Part shown: one piece after another, positions 1 to 7,953 of the stretch
How the letters are laid out: every line of letters starts with the position of its first letter
How positions within the stretch are numbered: the stretch's first letter is position 1
NCBI GenBank assembly: GCA_934699135.1
Contig: CAKUVM010000036.1
Coordinates: 1 to 15,707 of the forward strand
Length of the DNA stretch: 15,707 nt
DNA from: an uncultured Bacteroidales bacterium
GTDB lineage: Bacteria > Bacteroidota > Bacteroidia > Bacteroidales > Marinilabiliaceae
Direction: 5' to 3'
Translations under genes and position numbers: made by a program
Notes under the pieces: generated by a model
Seen by the model: the letters and a program-made list of their open reading frames with translations, nothing else
What the model was told of the DNA's origin: nothing
The model's database searches: none

Positions 1-1
1 A

Positions 2-790
2 GTCATTCTTGCAGGACCATGCTCTGCTACGTTGAATATGCCAGTCTCTAAAAGAGAATTGCGCGGTGATGTCGTACTTGCTGTTGAAGCATCTTCTTCA
101 AAACAAGCTACTTCTACTATTTGGCAAACAACGCTTAAAGCTTCAAGACTAGCAACTTTTGAGACTACCAAGTCACAATATAAAAAGGACATTAGCGTTG
201 CTGCAGGCGATACTATCTCGTTAGACTTTTACATTCGAAGCGATGCTCCGCTTGATTGGAGCGCCATCGAATGGCACCCTTACGTCGATATAACAAATGG
301 TAAAGACATCACGACAATGTATGCTGCGCCAGAGATTGTCGAGTTGTATAATAAACCGATAGAGGTCGAGTCATCATACATACTTAAAGACATTGATATT
401 GCGGAGAATACAGACAAAACCGTAGTCGATACAACCTTTGAAACAAATCAGCCTAGCGAAAAATGGAAGTTATATAAATCCTCTGTCAGCAATGAATATA
501 CTGATGATGTAACTGCCAATGCTATACTAAAAATAGATAGCTACACGTGTGATAGTACATCCACGGAGATGTTGCTTGTTCTCGCTGACGCTGACGGAGT
601 ATTCCATTCAGGACGGGAAACAATCGAAGGCAAAAATTACTTTGGAGCTCCATTCCTTTTGCCTACAACCAAAATAGGCAAGAAGATAAACATAAACTTC
701 TACTCAAAGTCCGAAATATCGAACATCAACGAGGCGCGTATGTCCGCTTCTCTCGTGATATGTATGAGCATCATGACGATACATATTTAG
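2..790 (+). CDS. N-terminal part of giant secreted RHS/SpvB-type protein (5' partial, cut off by frameshift)
   Basis: The reading frame is open from the first bases of the window, so the true start lies upstream; the ATG at 32 is only the first internal Met. The translated segment is rich in alternating polar and hydrophobic residues, like beta-sandwich extracellular domains (for example FYIRSDAPLDWSAIEWHPYV), with no motif I can name. Homology-like sense continues to ASN-ILE-ASN-GLU-ALA at 722–736, after which the frame gives an unrelated tail (MSASLVICMSIMTIHI) and a stop at 788–790. The expected continuation, YVRFSRDMYEHHDD, lies in the next gene's frame and begins at 739. I infer that this and the 760–6369 frame were one gene. 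Base composition here is AT-rich, like the start of the next frame. Function: probably the surface-exposed N-terminal region of a polymorphic toxin carrier. Confidence 0.7.
   Translation, partial: VILAGPCSATLNMPVSKRELRGDVVLAVEASSSKQATSTIWQTTLKASRLATFETTKSQYKKDISVAAGDTISLDFYIRSDAPLDWSAIEWHPYVDITNGKDITTMYAAPEIVELYNKPIEVESSYILKDIDIAENTDKTVVDTTFETNQPSEKWKLYKSSVSNEYTDDVTANAILKIDSYTCDSTSTEMLLVLADADGVFHSGRETIEGKNYFGAPFLLPTTKIGKKININFYSKSEISNINEARMSASLVICMSIMTIHI
734..738 (+). other. Probable frameshift site: GCGCG dinucleotide slip in RHS gene
   Basis: Frame 2 gives Asn-Glu-Ala up to 736, and frame 1 gives Tyr-Val-Arg-Phe-Ser-Arg-Asp from 739. Removing one CG (737–738) from GCGCG joins the two frames into a continuous sensible protein. 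The simplest reading is a two-base duplication by slippage. Real mutation, phase variation and assembly error cannot be told apart from one sequence. Confidence 0.6.
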
Positions 791-3700
791 AGAAAACAGT
801 TAGTGGCGACACCATACATCACAACGTAAAATGGACAGTTCACTATAACGTGGACATCGATAAAATAGCGGCTGGTGTCAGTTCTAAATATGCCCACACA
901 GAATTAGGTGCTCTTTACCGCGGTTGGGGGCAATTTGCATGGGACGGGGAGGTAGAAAAAATTGACGCCGAGAAGTTGACGTATAATCCTGAAGAATACA
1001 ACGTCGATGAAAGCACCCTCAAGGATCGCGATGCCATTAGTAGTCTTACTGCAGGTAATCCGCTAAAGGCTATGGCTTACGATGCTGAACACTGTCGTTG
1101 GCGTGGCGAGAATGACAATATTTTTATAACGGCCTTTGGTCTGTGCACGTCGCGTATGGGCGAGGCAGAGATTGTTGTAGAAACGGATACTCATCCCTAC
1201 GGCATTGGTAGTTTGGCGTCAGTCACTCCATACACAAAGAGCGAGAATCATGGTACATCTTTCAATGGCAGCTTTAGTGTGGCAGGACTTGGTGTTAATG
1301 GTGGACAATCACGAAGCAAATCCGAGACGTTGACCCAAGTAGCAGTCATGGACATTAATGGTGACCGTTTCCCTGATTGGCTCTATGCGTCAGGAGGTGA
1401 AATGACGGGTCGCATTACGAACATGATCGGGCGAACTAATGATGAGCAATGCACAATGCCTAATGGCTTGAATAGTGCCAATGGTAGCGCTAAATCCACA
1501 TCAGCAGGAGCCTCTGCGTCAACATCGCCAACTGATGATGAGGAAGGAAACAGCGGATCTACAAAATCGAAGGCTCCCGCGAAAAACAACAAAAGCACAG
1601 GAACTAAGGGTTTGCAAGACTGTTCTGTTGAACTCGCAGGTGCATCGGAAAGTGCTGTTAGTATAAGTGGCAACTTCTCAAAAAGCGAAGATGAGGCTGT
1701 GCGTGACATGATGGACATCAATGGTGATGGTCTGCCTGATATTGTCTACTCTGACGGGACTGTTCGTTTTGGTAAAGGAGGAGCGTTTACTGAAGCTACT
1801 GTTTATGGTCAGGAAGCTATTCGCAAGAGTTCATCCAAGAATAAGGCAGCAGGAGGTGGCGTTAGTATACCTATCGTGGGATATGCTTCGATAGGCTTTG
1901 GCACAAATACTACCTCGAGTGACAATAAAGACAGTTATATCATACAAGACGTTGATGGTGATGGTTTGCCTGATAAAATTAATGGTAGTCAAGTCGCATT
2001 TAACAACGGAATAGGTTTCGATGACTATGTAGACCTCGCTTTGACAGCCAGCGCAAGTACATCTGTTGCCAATACGACTTATGTCAACACAGCTGTACCA
2101 GTAAAAATTGGTACTATATTCGGATTTAGTGTTTACGTAACACCAAATGTCACGGGTTCCTTGTCAAACAGTTTCAGCCGCACAGAGCACCAACTATTAG
2201 ATATTGATGGCGATGGCTATATTGATATGGTTGAAGCGGGAACTTCAGGTGACATTATAGTTCGTAGGAATCAAGCATCACGCACCAACCTTCTGCGCAG
2301 CATCACATCGCCTCTCGGCGCAAGGGCGACTATCGACTACGCCCGCACGGGCAACACCTATGACCAGCCGCAGAGCCGCTGGGTGATGGGCCGCGTGACC
2401 ACCGAGGGCGGTGACAAGCGCAACGGCGCGACACGTTTTGCGACAGCCTTTGAGTATAACGATGGCTACTACGACCGCCGTGAGCGCGACTTCTTCGGTT
2501 TCGGAGAGGTGAAAAGCACACAGCTCGACACAGAGAATGGCGACAAGCCATATCGCACCACGGCTCAGGTCTACGACAACCGCGCATACGAGACACGCGA
2601 CCTCGTCAAGGAGACCACGGTCACTTCGGCGGACAGCAGCTTGATAAGCAAGACAGAGAACACCTACGCTAAGAAATCCGTTCACGACGGCAAATCGCTT
2701 TTTGTCGCCCCGAGCCAAACAAAGACGACCACCTACGAAGGCACGGAGAGCCTAAGCATATCGGAAAGCTACGCCTACGACGAGCGTGGCAACGTCGCGA
2801 GCTACACCAGCACGACGCCTCTCGACAGCTACACGACGGAGATAAAATACCATTCGCTAAGCGACAAGAACATCTACACACGCCCGTGTGATGTCAATGT
2901 AAGCGCGGACGGCAAGACGCTTCGCCACACCACTTCGCAGGTGAACGGCGTTTGCGACCTCACGCAAATTGCCCAGCTTGCTGACGGCGTGACGGCAACC
3001 TTCGACATGGAGCGCGACGAGTATGGCAACGTGACCAAACTCACTCGTCCGCAGAATGCGGGTGGACAGCGTTTCTTCCGCTCGTACACCTACGACGATA
3101 CGCACCACACCCTCGTAACGAGCGTGGCGGATGCTTTCGGCTATAGCTCAAGCACTGAATACGATTTGAAGTGGTGCGCACCCACCAAACACACTGACAT
3201 CAACGGCAATGAGATGCGCTACACCTACGACAGCCGCGGGCGCTTGACAAGCGTTGCTGCGCCATACGAGATTGAAGCGGGCGGACTGCCGACAATAGGC
3301 ATTGAGTACGACGACAAAAACCACATTGCCAAGACAACAAATTATGACGCCAAGACAAAGAACTCGATAGTTACTTACCTCTTCACCGACAACCTAGGGC
3401 GGGCCATACAGACCAAGAAGAGCGGTGTGGTTGATGGCAAGGAGGTGATGATAGCTTCGGGCGTGGCGGAGTTCGATGCTTTCGGACGCAAAATAGCCGA
3501 AGTACAGCCTGTGACTGACAACACGACCGCACTCAACACGAGCGACATTCTCAATCCGACCATTACAGAGTACGACACTCAAGATCGCCCAGTGAAGGAG
3601 ACGTTGCCTGATGGCACGGCTTCGACTGCTTCTTACTCGATTGTTGAGGGGTACCTGAAGACTGTTCAAACGGATGCAAACGGACACGTAACGGATAGCT

Positions 3701-6369
3701 ATAAAGACATTCGCGGCAAGGACCGCAAGACCGTGCAACATGCCGACGGACAAGAGTTTGAGACGATCTTCTACTATAACGCTATTGGTGAACTGCTCTC
3801 CGTAATCCACCCGAACAAAGAGGTAACGACCTATGAGTACGATGGCTTAGGACGCAAGACCTCAGTGAACCACCCTGACGCGGGACTGACTACTTTTGAG
3901 TACGACGCGGCAGGCAATATGACAGCCAAGCAGACGCCGAACTTGCGCACCGCTAACGGCAAGATACAGTACACCTACGACTACGAGCGCCTGAGCGAGA
4001 TAATCTACCCGAAGAACATCTACAACCGCGTCACATACACCTACGGCGACGCGAGCGAGACGAAATATAACCGCGCAGGACGCCTCAAGCTTGTCGAAGA
4101 TGGCAGCGGCGGCGAGGCGTACTACTATGGCAAACTTGGCGAGGTGACCAAGACTATCAAGTCGATTATCCTTGCTGAGACAAATATCCGCACATATATC
4201 TGGGAGGCTGATTACGACAGCTGGAACCGCATCAACACGATGACCTATCCAGACGGAGAGGTGGTAAGTTATGCGTACGACAAAGGCGGAAACCTCAACT
4301 CTATAACTACAGAGAAGGGTGGCGACAGGCAGACTCTCATAGCCGAGCAACGCTACGACAAATACAGCAACCTGACCTGGCGCAAGATGGGCAACGGCAC
4401 AGAAACGAAGTACGATTACGATGAGAAACGCCTCCATCTGAACACCATGAGCCTCACAAGCAATGGCATAAAGATGATGGAGAACGTCTACAAATACGAC
4501 AATGTCGACAACATACTCGGCATCTCTAACGCTGCCGCTCCAACGGGTGAGATTGGAGGCGCATACAGCCACACATACGCATACGATGAACTCAACCGCC
4601 TGATCAGCGCAAGCGGGAAAGTCAAGGACAAGAATTACGAGTTGCTTATGCGCTACGACGTGATGAGTAACCCGTTGCAGAAAGACTCGGTAACATACGA
4701 ATACAACACGCCAAACCACCCGAACGCAGTAAGTAGCGCAGGCGGCAAACTCTTCACTTACGACGCCAACGGCAACCCCATTTCAGTAGAGGACACCACA
4801 GCCAACACGCTCCGCGTGATGCAGTGGGACGAGGAGAATCGCTTGCAGACGCTTGGCGATGATGGCTACGTTTCAAGATATACTTACAACCACGCTGGCG
4901 AACGCGTCGTCAAGAGCCACGGACCAACGACAGTTGCTTTCGTAAACGGCGCACCGCAAGGCATTTTGTGGCACGACAAGGACAACTGGACGATGTACGT
5001 GAGCCCGTATATGGTAGTTAATGCCGACCGCTTCACAAAACACTACTATGCAGGCAGCCAACGCATTGCGAGCAAGATAGGCGCAGGCGAGTTCAACAAC
5101 CTTTACGATGCCTCTAAAGCTTGTGTGACGGCAGGGCAAAAGGACTATGCAGAGCGCCTAAACCTCATTACGCAATCTCGCAACGACTACTACGCTGCAC
5201 TCGGCATTCCGCCCGGACCGCCAACAGCAAAAGGCATTTATGGCGAGCCAGAGTATAGCGGAAAGTACGGAGAGTACGTTATAGAGCCATTAGGTGATTA
5301 TAGTGTTCCCACTGGCTGGCCAATGAAGCCATACAAACGTCCGTATGGCGGCACGCCAGGACCGCCTGTGATGTATCAGAAAGCATCAGACCCAGAAGAT
5401 TCTGAGGCAGGCTATGGGTACTCGAACGCAGAAAGCATTCAAGAAAAGGACATCTATTACTATCACTCAGACCATCTCGGCTCTACTGGCTATATAACTG
5501 ACAAAGACGGCAGTGCCACACAGTTTGTAAGCTATAAGCCATACGGTGAGGCTTTAGTGGATGAACATAACACAACCTGCGAACAGCCATGGAAGTTTAA
5601 TGGAAAAGAATTAGATGCTGAGACAGGGCTTTATTACTATGGGGCGAGGTACTATGAGCCGGTGTTGGCGATGTGGTATGGGGTGGACGCGCTGGCGGAG
5701 AAGTACCCAAGTATGGGTGGGTATGTGTATTGTGCGGGGAATCCTGTGAAGTTGGTGGATCAGGATGGAAATAAGATAGTATTTGGTGCAAATACTACTA
5801 GTGAACAACAATCATTGTATAACAAAACAATATCCGCAGCCCAAAGCAGTCCTTTATTCTCTAAGCTATATTCGAAATTGGAAGAATCATCAATAGAGTA
5901 TACAATTGTGTTTGGCGCAACGGCAACGTCTACAAATGGTGTAGTAGATGCTCAATTTAATCCTGAAAATAATTCTATAATAATCAATGAGAATCTATCA
6001 ACAATTAAAGAGGGAGCTATAACTGAGGAATTATTCCACGCACTACAATTTGAGAATAACGAAGATTGCAATAGAGAATTTGAGGCAAAGGTTTTTGTAT
6101 ATGCGTCTGAGTTTGCAAAATCAAAAGCATCAAGTGGAATGGATGATTTTTACGATTATTTAGAGAATAATATGTTGAATGATTCCGAAGGTCGAGCGTT
6201 GATGCCGTCAATTGTTAATTCCGATGAGTTTGTTCAAAAATATAAATCTGCAGAAAAATCATATGCGGAGTACAACAAGAATAACAGAATCGGAAATGGC
6301 CACTATTGGAAACAGACTAATAAAGCTCCTAACCTTCTAATAAAAATTGTAACTGAGACTTATGAATAG
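760..6369 (+). CDS. RHS repeat / SpvB-TcaC-like polymorphic toxin with C-terminal variable tip
   Basis: A 1869-residue frame, probably the main part of a longer gene begun upstream. The ATG at 760 is only the first Met after the frameshift. In order: YRGWGQ at 53–58, typical of SpvB/TcdB-like proteins; four calcium-loop motifs of VCBS/FG-GAP type (DINGDRFPD 198, DINGDGLPD 319, DVDGDGLPD 397, DIDGDGYID 481); a Ser/Thr/Lys-rich low-complexity insert at about 234–285; a TcdB-middle-like segment (SPLGARATIDY 518, RERDFFGFGEV 574); many YD repeats (about 600–1450); the RHS core (HSDHLGS 1569–1575, GLYYYGARYYEP from 1623, DQDG 1667–1670). The last ~199 residues are the variable tip and contain EELFH (1756–1760) followed by FEAKVF (1774–1779), resembling a zincin HExxH…E site with the first His replaced by Glu. 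The family forms a shell enclosing a C-terminal toxin. AT-rich ends flank a GC-rich middle. The toxin activity is inferred. Confidence 0.85.
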   Translation: MYEHHDDTYLEKTVSGDTIHHNVKWTVHYNVDIDKIAAGVSSKYAHTELGALYRGWGQFAWDGEVEKIDAEKLTYNPEEYNVDESTLKDRDAISSLTAGNPLKAMAYDAEHCRWRGENDNIFITAFGLCTSRMGEAEIVVETDTHPYGIGSLASVTPYTKSENHGTSFNGSFSVAGLGVNGGQSRSKSETLTQVAVMDINGDRFPDWLYASGGEMTGRITNMIGRTNDEQCTMPNGLNSANGSAKSTSAGASASTSPTDDEEGNSGSTKSKAPAKNNKSTGTKGLQDCSVELAGASESAVSISGNFSKSEDEAVRDMMDINGDGLPDIVYSDGTVRFGKGGAFTEATVYGQEAIRKSSSKNKAAGGGVSIPIVGYASIGFGTNTTSSDNKDSYIIQDVDGDGLPDKINGSQVAFNNGIGFDDYVDLALTASASTSVANTTYVNTAVPVKIGTIFGFSVYVTPNVTGSLSNSFSRTEHQLLDIDGDGYIDMVEAGTSGDIIVRRNQASRTNLLRSITSPLGARATIDYARTGNTYDQPQSRWVMGRVTTEGGDKRNGATRFATAFEYNDGYYDRRERDFFGFGEVKSTQLDTENGDKPYRTTAQVYDNRAYETRDLVKETTVTSADSSLISKTENTYAKKSVHDGKSLFVAPSQTKTTTYEGTESLSISESYAYDERGNVASYTSTTPLDSYTTEIKYHSLSDKNIYTRPCDVNVSADGKTLRHTTSQVNGVCDLTQIAQLADGVTATFDMERDEYGNVTKLTRPQNAGGQRFFRSYTYDDTHHTLVTSVADAFGYSSSTEYDLKWCAPTKHTDINGNEMRYTYDSRGRLTSVAAPYEIEAGGLPTIGIEYDDKNHIAKTTNYDAKTKNSIVTYLFTDNLGRAIQTKKSGVVDGKEVMIASGVAEFDAFGRKIAEVQPVTDNTTALNTSDILNPTITEYDTQDRPVKETLPDGTASTASYSIVEGYLKTVQTDANGHVTDSYKDIRGKDRKTVQHADGQEFETIFYYNAIGELLSVIHPNKEVTTYEYDGLGRKTSVNHPDAGLTTFEYDAAGNMTAKQTPNLRTANGKIQYTYDYERLSEIIYPKNIYNRVTYTYGDASETKYNRAGRLKLVEDGSGGEAYYYGKLGEVTKTIKSIILAETNIRTYIWEADYDSWNRINTMTYPDGEVVSYAYDKGGNLNSITTEKGGDRQTLIAEQRYDKYSNLTWRKMGNGTETKYDYDEKRLHLNTMSLTSNGIKMMENVYKYDNVDNILGISNAAAPTGEIGGAYSHTYAYDELNRLISASGKVKDKNYELLMRYDVMSNPLQKDSVTYEYNTPNHPNAVSSAGGKLFTYDANGNPISVEDTTANTLRVMQWDEENRLQTLGDDGYVSRYTYNHAGERVVKSHGPTTVAFVNGAPQGILWHDKDNWTMYVSPYMVVNADRFTKHYYAGSQRIASKIGAGEFNNLYDASKACVTAGQKDYAERLNLITQSRNDYYAALGIPPGPPTAKGIYGEPEYSGKYGEYVIEPLGDYSVPTGWPMKPYKRPYGGTPGPPVMYQKASDPEDSEAGYGYSNAESIQEKDIYYYHSDHLGSTGYITDKDGSATQFVSYKPYGEALVDEHNTTCEQPWKFNGKELDAETGLYYYGARYYEPVLAMWYGVDALAEKYPSMGGYVYCAGNPVKLVDQDGNKIVFGANTTSEQQSLYNKTISAAQSSPLFSKLYSKLEESSIEYTIVFGATATSTNGVVDAQFNPENNSIIINENLSTIKEGAITEELFHALQFENNEDCNREFEAKVFVYASEFAKSKASSGMDDFYDYLENNMLNDSEGRALMPSIVNSDEFVQKYKSAEKSYAEYNKNNRIGNGHYWKQTNKAPNLLIKIVTETYE
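5120..5706 (+). repeat. Direct repeat copy A: RHS linker and core inside the long RHS gene
   Basis: This segment, coding from Ala-Cys-Val-Thr-Ala-Gly through the RHS core to Glu-Lys-Tyr, is matched by 7954–8540 at a constant offset of 2834 with no insertion or deletion. Divergence is spread out, but 5251–5312 is identical over 62 bases. The pair is in direct orientation and brackets the toxin tip, the candidate immunity gene and the IS, so recombination between the copies could delete all three. Confidence 0.85.
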
Positions 6370-6910
6370 TCGTCATATGATAAATATATATTATTCTTTT
6401 ATTAATAGAATAAGTGTTGTGCTAATTTCGATAATGAGTTCATTGAGCATCTGTAACGCCCAAGATTTAGTTTCGTATGGCGATTCGTGCGTTGATGTAA
6501 ATGAAGAAAAATTGTTTAGAGCATTACTCCTAACATTCGGAACTGATTCGACTTGTTGGATATTAAACGACAGTAAATCAACCTTAATAAAGGTGTATGT
6601 CGACTCTCTTTGTGGAATTACGGATGTTGTTTTCGTTAATAGTTCTCGAGCTAAACATTCTGTCAATATGCAAAATCAATTATTAAACACGATAAGAAAG
6701 AATAATATGACTTTTCAGAAATGCTATGAAAATCCTCCTCTGTTCGTAGATGATTCTACTGAAAGGTTACAACGTATAAAAGAAGAGTATACAACGTATT
6801 TAGTGAATCATTATCATAATAGAATTCCTATATCAATTTTTGTGTCAAAATATGATTTCGTAAAATGGGCGAACTTAAACAGGATATGGATGACTGAGAA
6901 GCTGTTTTGA
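6362..6910 (+). CDS. Exported small protein, candidate immunity partner, 3' end replaced by IS
   Basis: The ATG at 6362 overlaps the end of the RHS gene by 8 nt, so the two are probably translationally coupled; this is the usual place of an immunity gene next to a polymorphic toxin tip. The N-terminus has a hydrophobic stretch (about residues 12–30) ending in ICNAQ, a plausible signal peptidase I site, so the mature protein would be periplasmic or secreted rather than cytosolic. The rest resembles no family I can name. AT-rich composition matches the toxin tip, suggesting they travelled together. The last four codons (E-K-L-F) and the TGA lie in or at the IS left inverted repeat, so the native C-terminus is lost. 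Joining 6896 to 7815 across the IS gives 18 further sense codons (the first using G6896) and a TAG at 7868–7870, which could be the original end, though a run that short could be chance. Confidence 0.65.
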   Translation: MNSRHMINIYYSFINRISVVLISIMSSLSICNAQDLVSYGDSCVDVNEEKLFRALLLTFGTDSTCWILNDSKSTLIKVYVDSLCGITDVVFVNSSRAKHSVNMQNQLLNTIRKNNMTFQKCYENPPLFVDDSTERLQRIKEEYTTYLVNHYHNRIPISIFVSKYDFVKWANLNRIWMTEKLF

Positions 6911-6913
6911 ATT
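6897..6913 (+). repeat. IS left terminal inverted repeat
   Basis: AGAAGCTGTTTTGAATT, the exact reverse complement of 7798–7814. It contains the TGA (6908–6910) that ends the interrupted upstream gene. Confidence 0.88.
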
Positions 6914-6916
6914 TAT

Positions 6917-7654
6917 TCAGGGAGCGTGTTTGAGAACCTTGTTCAAGGCTATGTAGCAGTTGGCAAGGTATATCATCGCGACGGTCGAGTCGGAGCGGAA
7001 CTCGTAGTCGATCGTCAGCCTCCTGAAGTTCTCCATCAATGCGAAAGTGCGCTCCACGATCCACCTCCGCCCGACTGGCACGAAGTCCCTGCCCGGCAGC
7101 CTGGGCTGCCGGGTGACCTCGAGCCTCGCGCCGAGCCTCTCCATCACCCTGTCGGCCAGACTTCCCCCGCGCCCGCCGTCCGCCAAGATCCTCGTGAGGC
7201 GGCGGGACGCCCCGCGCAACCCGTCGAGGACGAGCCTGGCGCCCTTGCTGTCGTGGACGTTGGCGGGGTGCACCGCCGCGCCTATGATAAGTCCAAGACT
7301 GTCAGTGACAACGTGTTGCTTGCGCCCCTTCACCTTCTTGTTCCCGTCTATGCCGCGGTCCGCGTCCACGTGGTGCGACGTCCTCACGCTGTGCGAGTCG
7401 ATGACGCCCAGGCTTGGCTCCGTCCGCCTGCCGAGCCTCCTGCGGGCCTCGCCGACCAGAAGCGCGGACAGCTGCTCGATAACACCCTCGTCACGCCACT
7501 TGCGAAAATAATAATAGACGGTCTGCCAGAGCCCGTATTCCGCGGGGAGCGACCTCCATTGCGCGCCCGTGCGCAGCACGTAAAAGAGGGCTCGGAGCGT
7601 CTCCCGCACGCTCCTTTTCCGCTTCCTCTTTTTGCAGTCTATGACTTTTTCCAT
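6917..7654 (-). CDS. IS5-family DDE transposase
   Basis: A 245-residue protein with N-terminal RETLRALFYVLRTGAQWRSLP and VYYYFRKW segments typical of IS5-type transposases. The DDE residues are visible as D86 (VIDSHSVRTS), D159 (ILADGG) and E201 (RRWIVERTF). The catalytic core appears complete, with no internal stop. The first Met is at 7654; the frame stays open upstream for 16 codons (ENCLPDQSDPILEV…) that resemble the usual start of the family (an L-P/T-D-x-Q-like segment), but they hold no ATG, so a non-ATG start (for example CTG at 7687) is possible. The gene stops a few bases inside the left inverted repeat. It catalyses cut-and-paste or copy movement of the element; the group within IS5 is not certain. 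Confidence 0.9.
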   Translation of the reverse strand: MEKVIDCKKRKRKRSVRETLRALFYVLRTGAQWRSLPAEYGLWQTVYYYFRKWRDEGVIEQLSALLVGEARRRLGRRTEPSLGVIDSHSVRTSHHVDADRGIDGNKKVKGRKQHVVTDSLGLIIGAAVHPANVHDSKGARLVLDGLRGASRRLTRILADGGRGGSLADRVMERLGARLEVTRQPRLPGRDFVPVGRRWIVERTFALMENFRRLTIDYEFRSDSTVAMIYLANCYIALNKVLKHAP

Positions 7655-7720
7655 AACTTCAAGTATCGGGTCAGATTGGTCGGGCAGGCAGTTTTCACAA
7701 CTTTAATTGTTCGTCTATCT

Positions 7721-7751
7721 TAAAGTTACGAAAATTTCCCCTCTTAATCAA
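7721..7751 (-). promoter_or_regulatory. Candidate Bacteroidetes-type promoter of the transposase
   Basis: On the minus strand a TTG (7749–7751) is followed after 20 nt by TAACTTTA (7721–7728), close to the Bacteroidetes −33 TTG / −7 TAnnTTTG pattern. It lies within the IS about 67 nt upstream of the transposase ATG. One consensus base is off. Confidence 0.4.
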
Positions 7752-7797
7752 CTGACCTTTAGTTGTTTACGTCATCACATAGCATTTCTTTCCACAT

Positions 7798-7814
7798 AAT
7801 TCAAAACAGCTTCT
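7798..7814 (-). repeat. IS right terminal inverted repeat
   Basis: AATTCAAAACAGCTTCT on the plus strand, perfectly complementary to the left end at 6897–6913. Confidence 0.88.
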
Positions 7815-7838
7815 AATGCTCCATCGTTCGGCGCACCT

Positions 7839-7846
7839 TAAGTTTG
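7839..7846 (+). promoter_or_regulatory. Possible −7 element (TAAGTTTG) upstream of the orphan signal-peptide start
   Basis: TAAGTTTG fits the Bacteroidetes TAnnTTTG −7 box and lies 30 nt before the ATG at 7877. No clear −33 TTG is seen at the expected distance, so this is weak. Confidence 0.25.
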
Positions 7847-7876
7847 TATTGTGAATGGAAAATAACTTAGTAGTAA

Positions 7877-7953
7877 ATGCGCAACGTTCAGAAACATATA
7901 ATATTGCTCTTGACCATACTTCTATGGTCGTGTGTTTCTGTGCGTGCAAATGT
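7877..7953 (+). pseudogene. Orphan signal-peptide start of an exported protein, fused out of frame to RHS remnant
   Basis: From the ATG at 7877 the first 24 residues (MRNVQKHIILLLTILLWSCV then SVRA) are a clear signal peptide: a short basic N-terminus, a hydrophobic core and an S-V-R-A cleavage site. At about 7954 the DNA becomes RHS linker sequence, but the RHS frame is offset by one base, so the continuation in this frame (to a stop at 8090–8092) has no sense. I infer that an internal deletion joined the 5' end of a secreted-protein gene, possibly a second RHS gene whose normal start this is, to the 3' part of an RHS gene. Confidence 0.5.

Larger units (their letters stand above)
6897..7814. 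mobile_element. IS5-family insertion sequence, about 918 bp
   Basis: It is bounded by perfect 17-bp inverted repeats (6897–6913 and 7798–7814) and holds one minus-strand DDE transposase gene filling most of its length. The GC-rich transposase contrasts with the AT-rich flanks. I find no convincing target-site duplication: the bases just outside are ACTG on the left and AATG on the right. The element sits at the end of the candidate immunity gene and supplies its stop codon. Confidence 0.88.

Noticed and set aside
3862..4719. A 285-codon minus-strand open frame within the RHS shell, and the 2278–2718 one
   Set aside because: Both are antisense to well-supported YD-repeat coding sequence and have Val/Cys-rich, domain-less translations typical of shadow frames.
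2300..5100. YD-repeat region as tandem DNA repeats or a CRISPR-like array
   Set aside because: The periodicity is at protein level (Y-D motifs) with diverged DNA; there are no identical repeats with regular spacers.
6893..6899. Short target-site duplication for the IS such as TNA or TA
   Set aside because: TGA on the left and TAA on the right differ, and no shift of the boundary gives identical flanks.
6926..7723. A 265-codon plus-strand open frame across the IS
   Set aside because: It is antisense to the clear DDE transposase, made of GC-rich complementary codons, rich in Pro/Arg, with no domain pattern.
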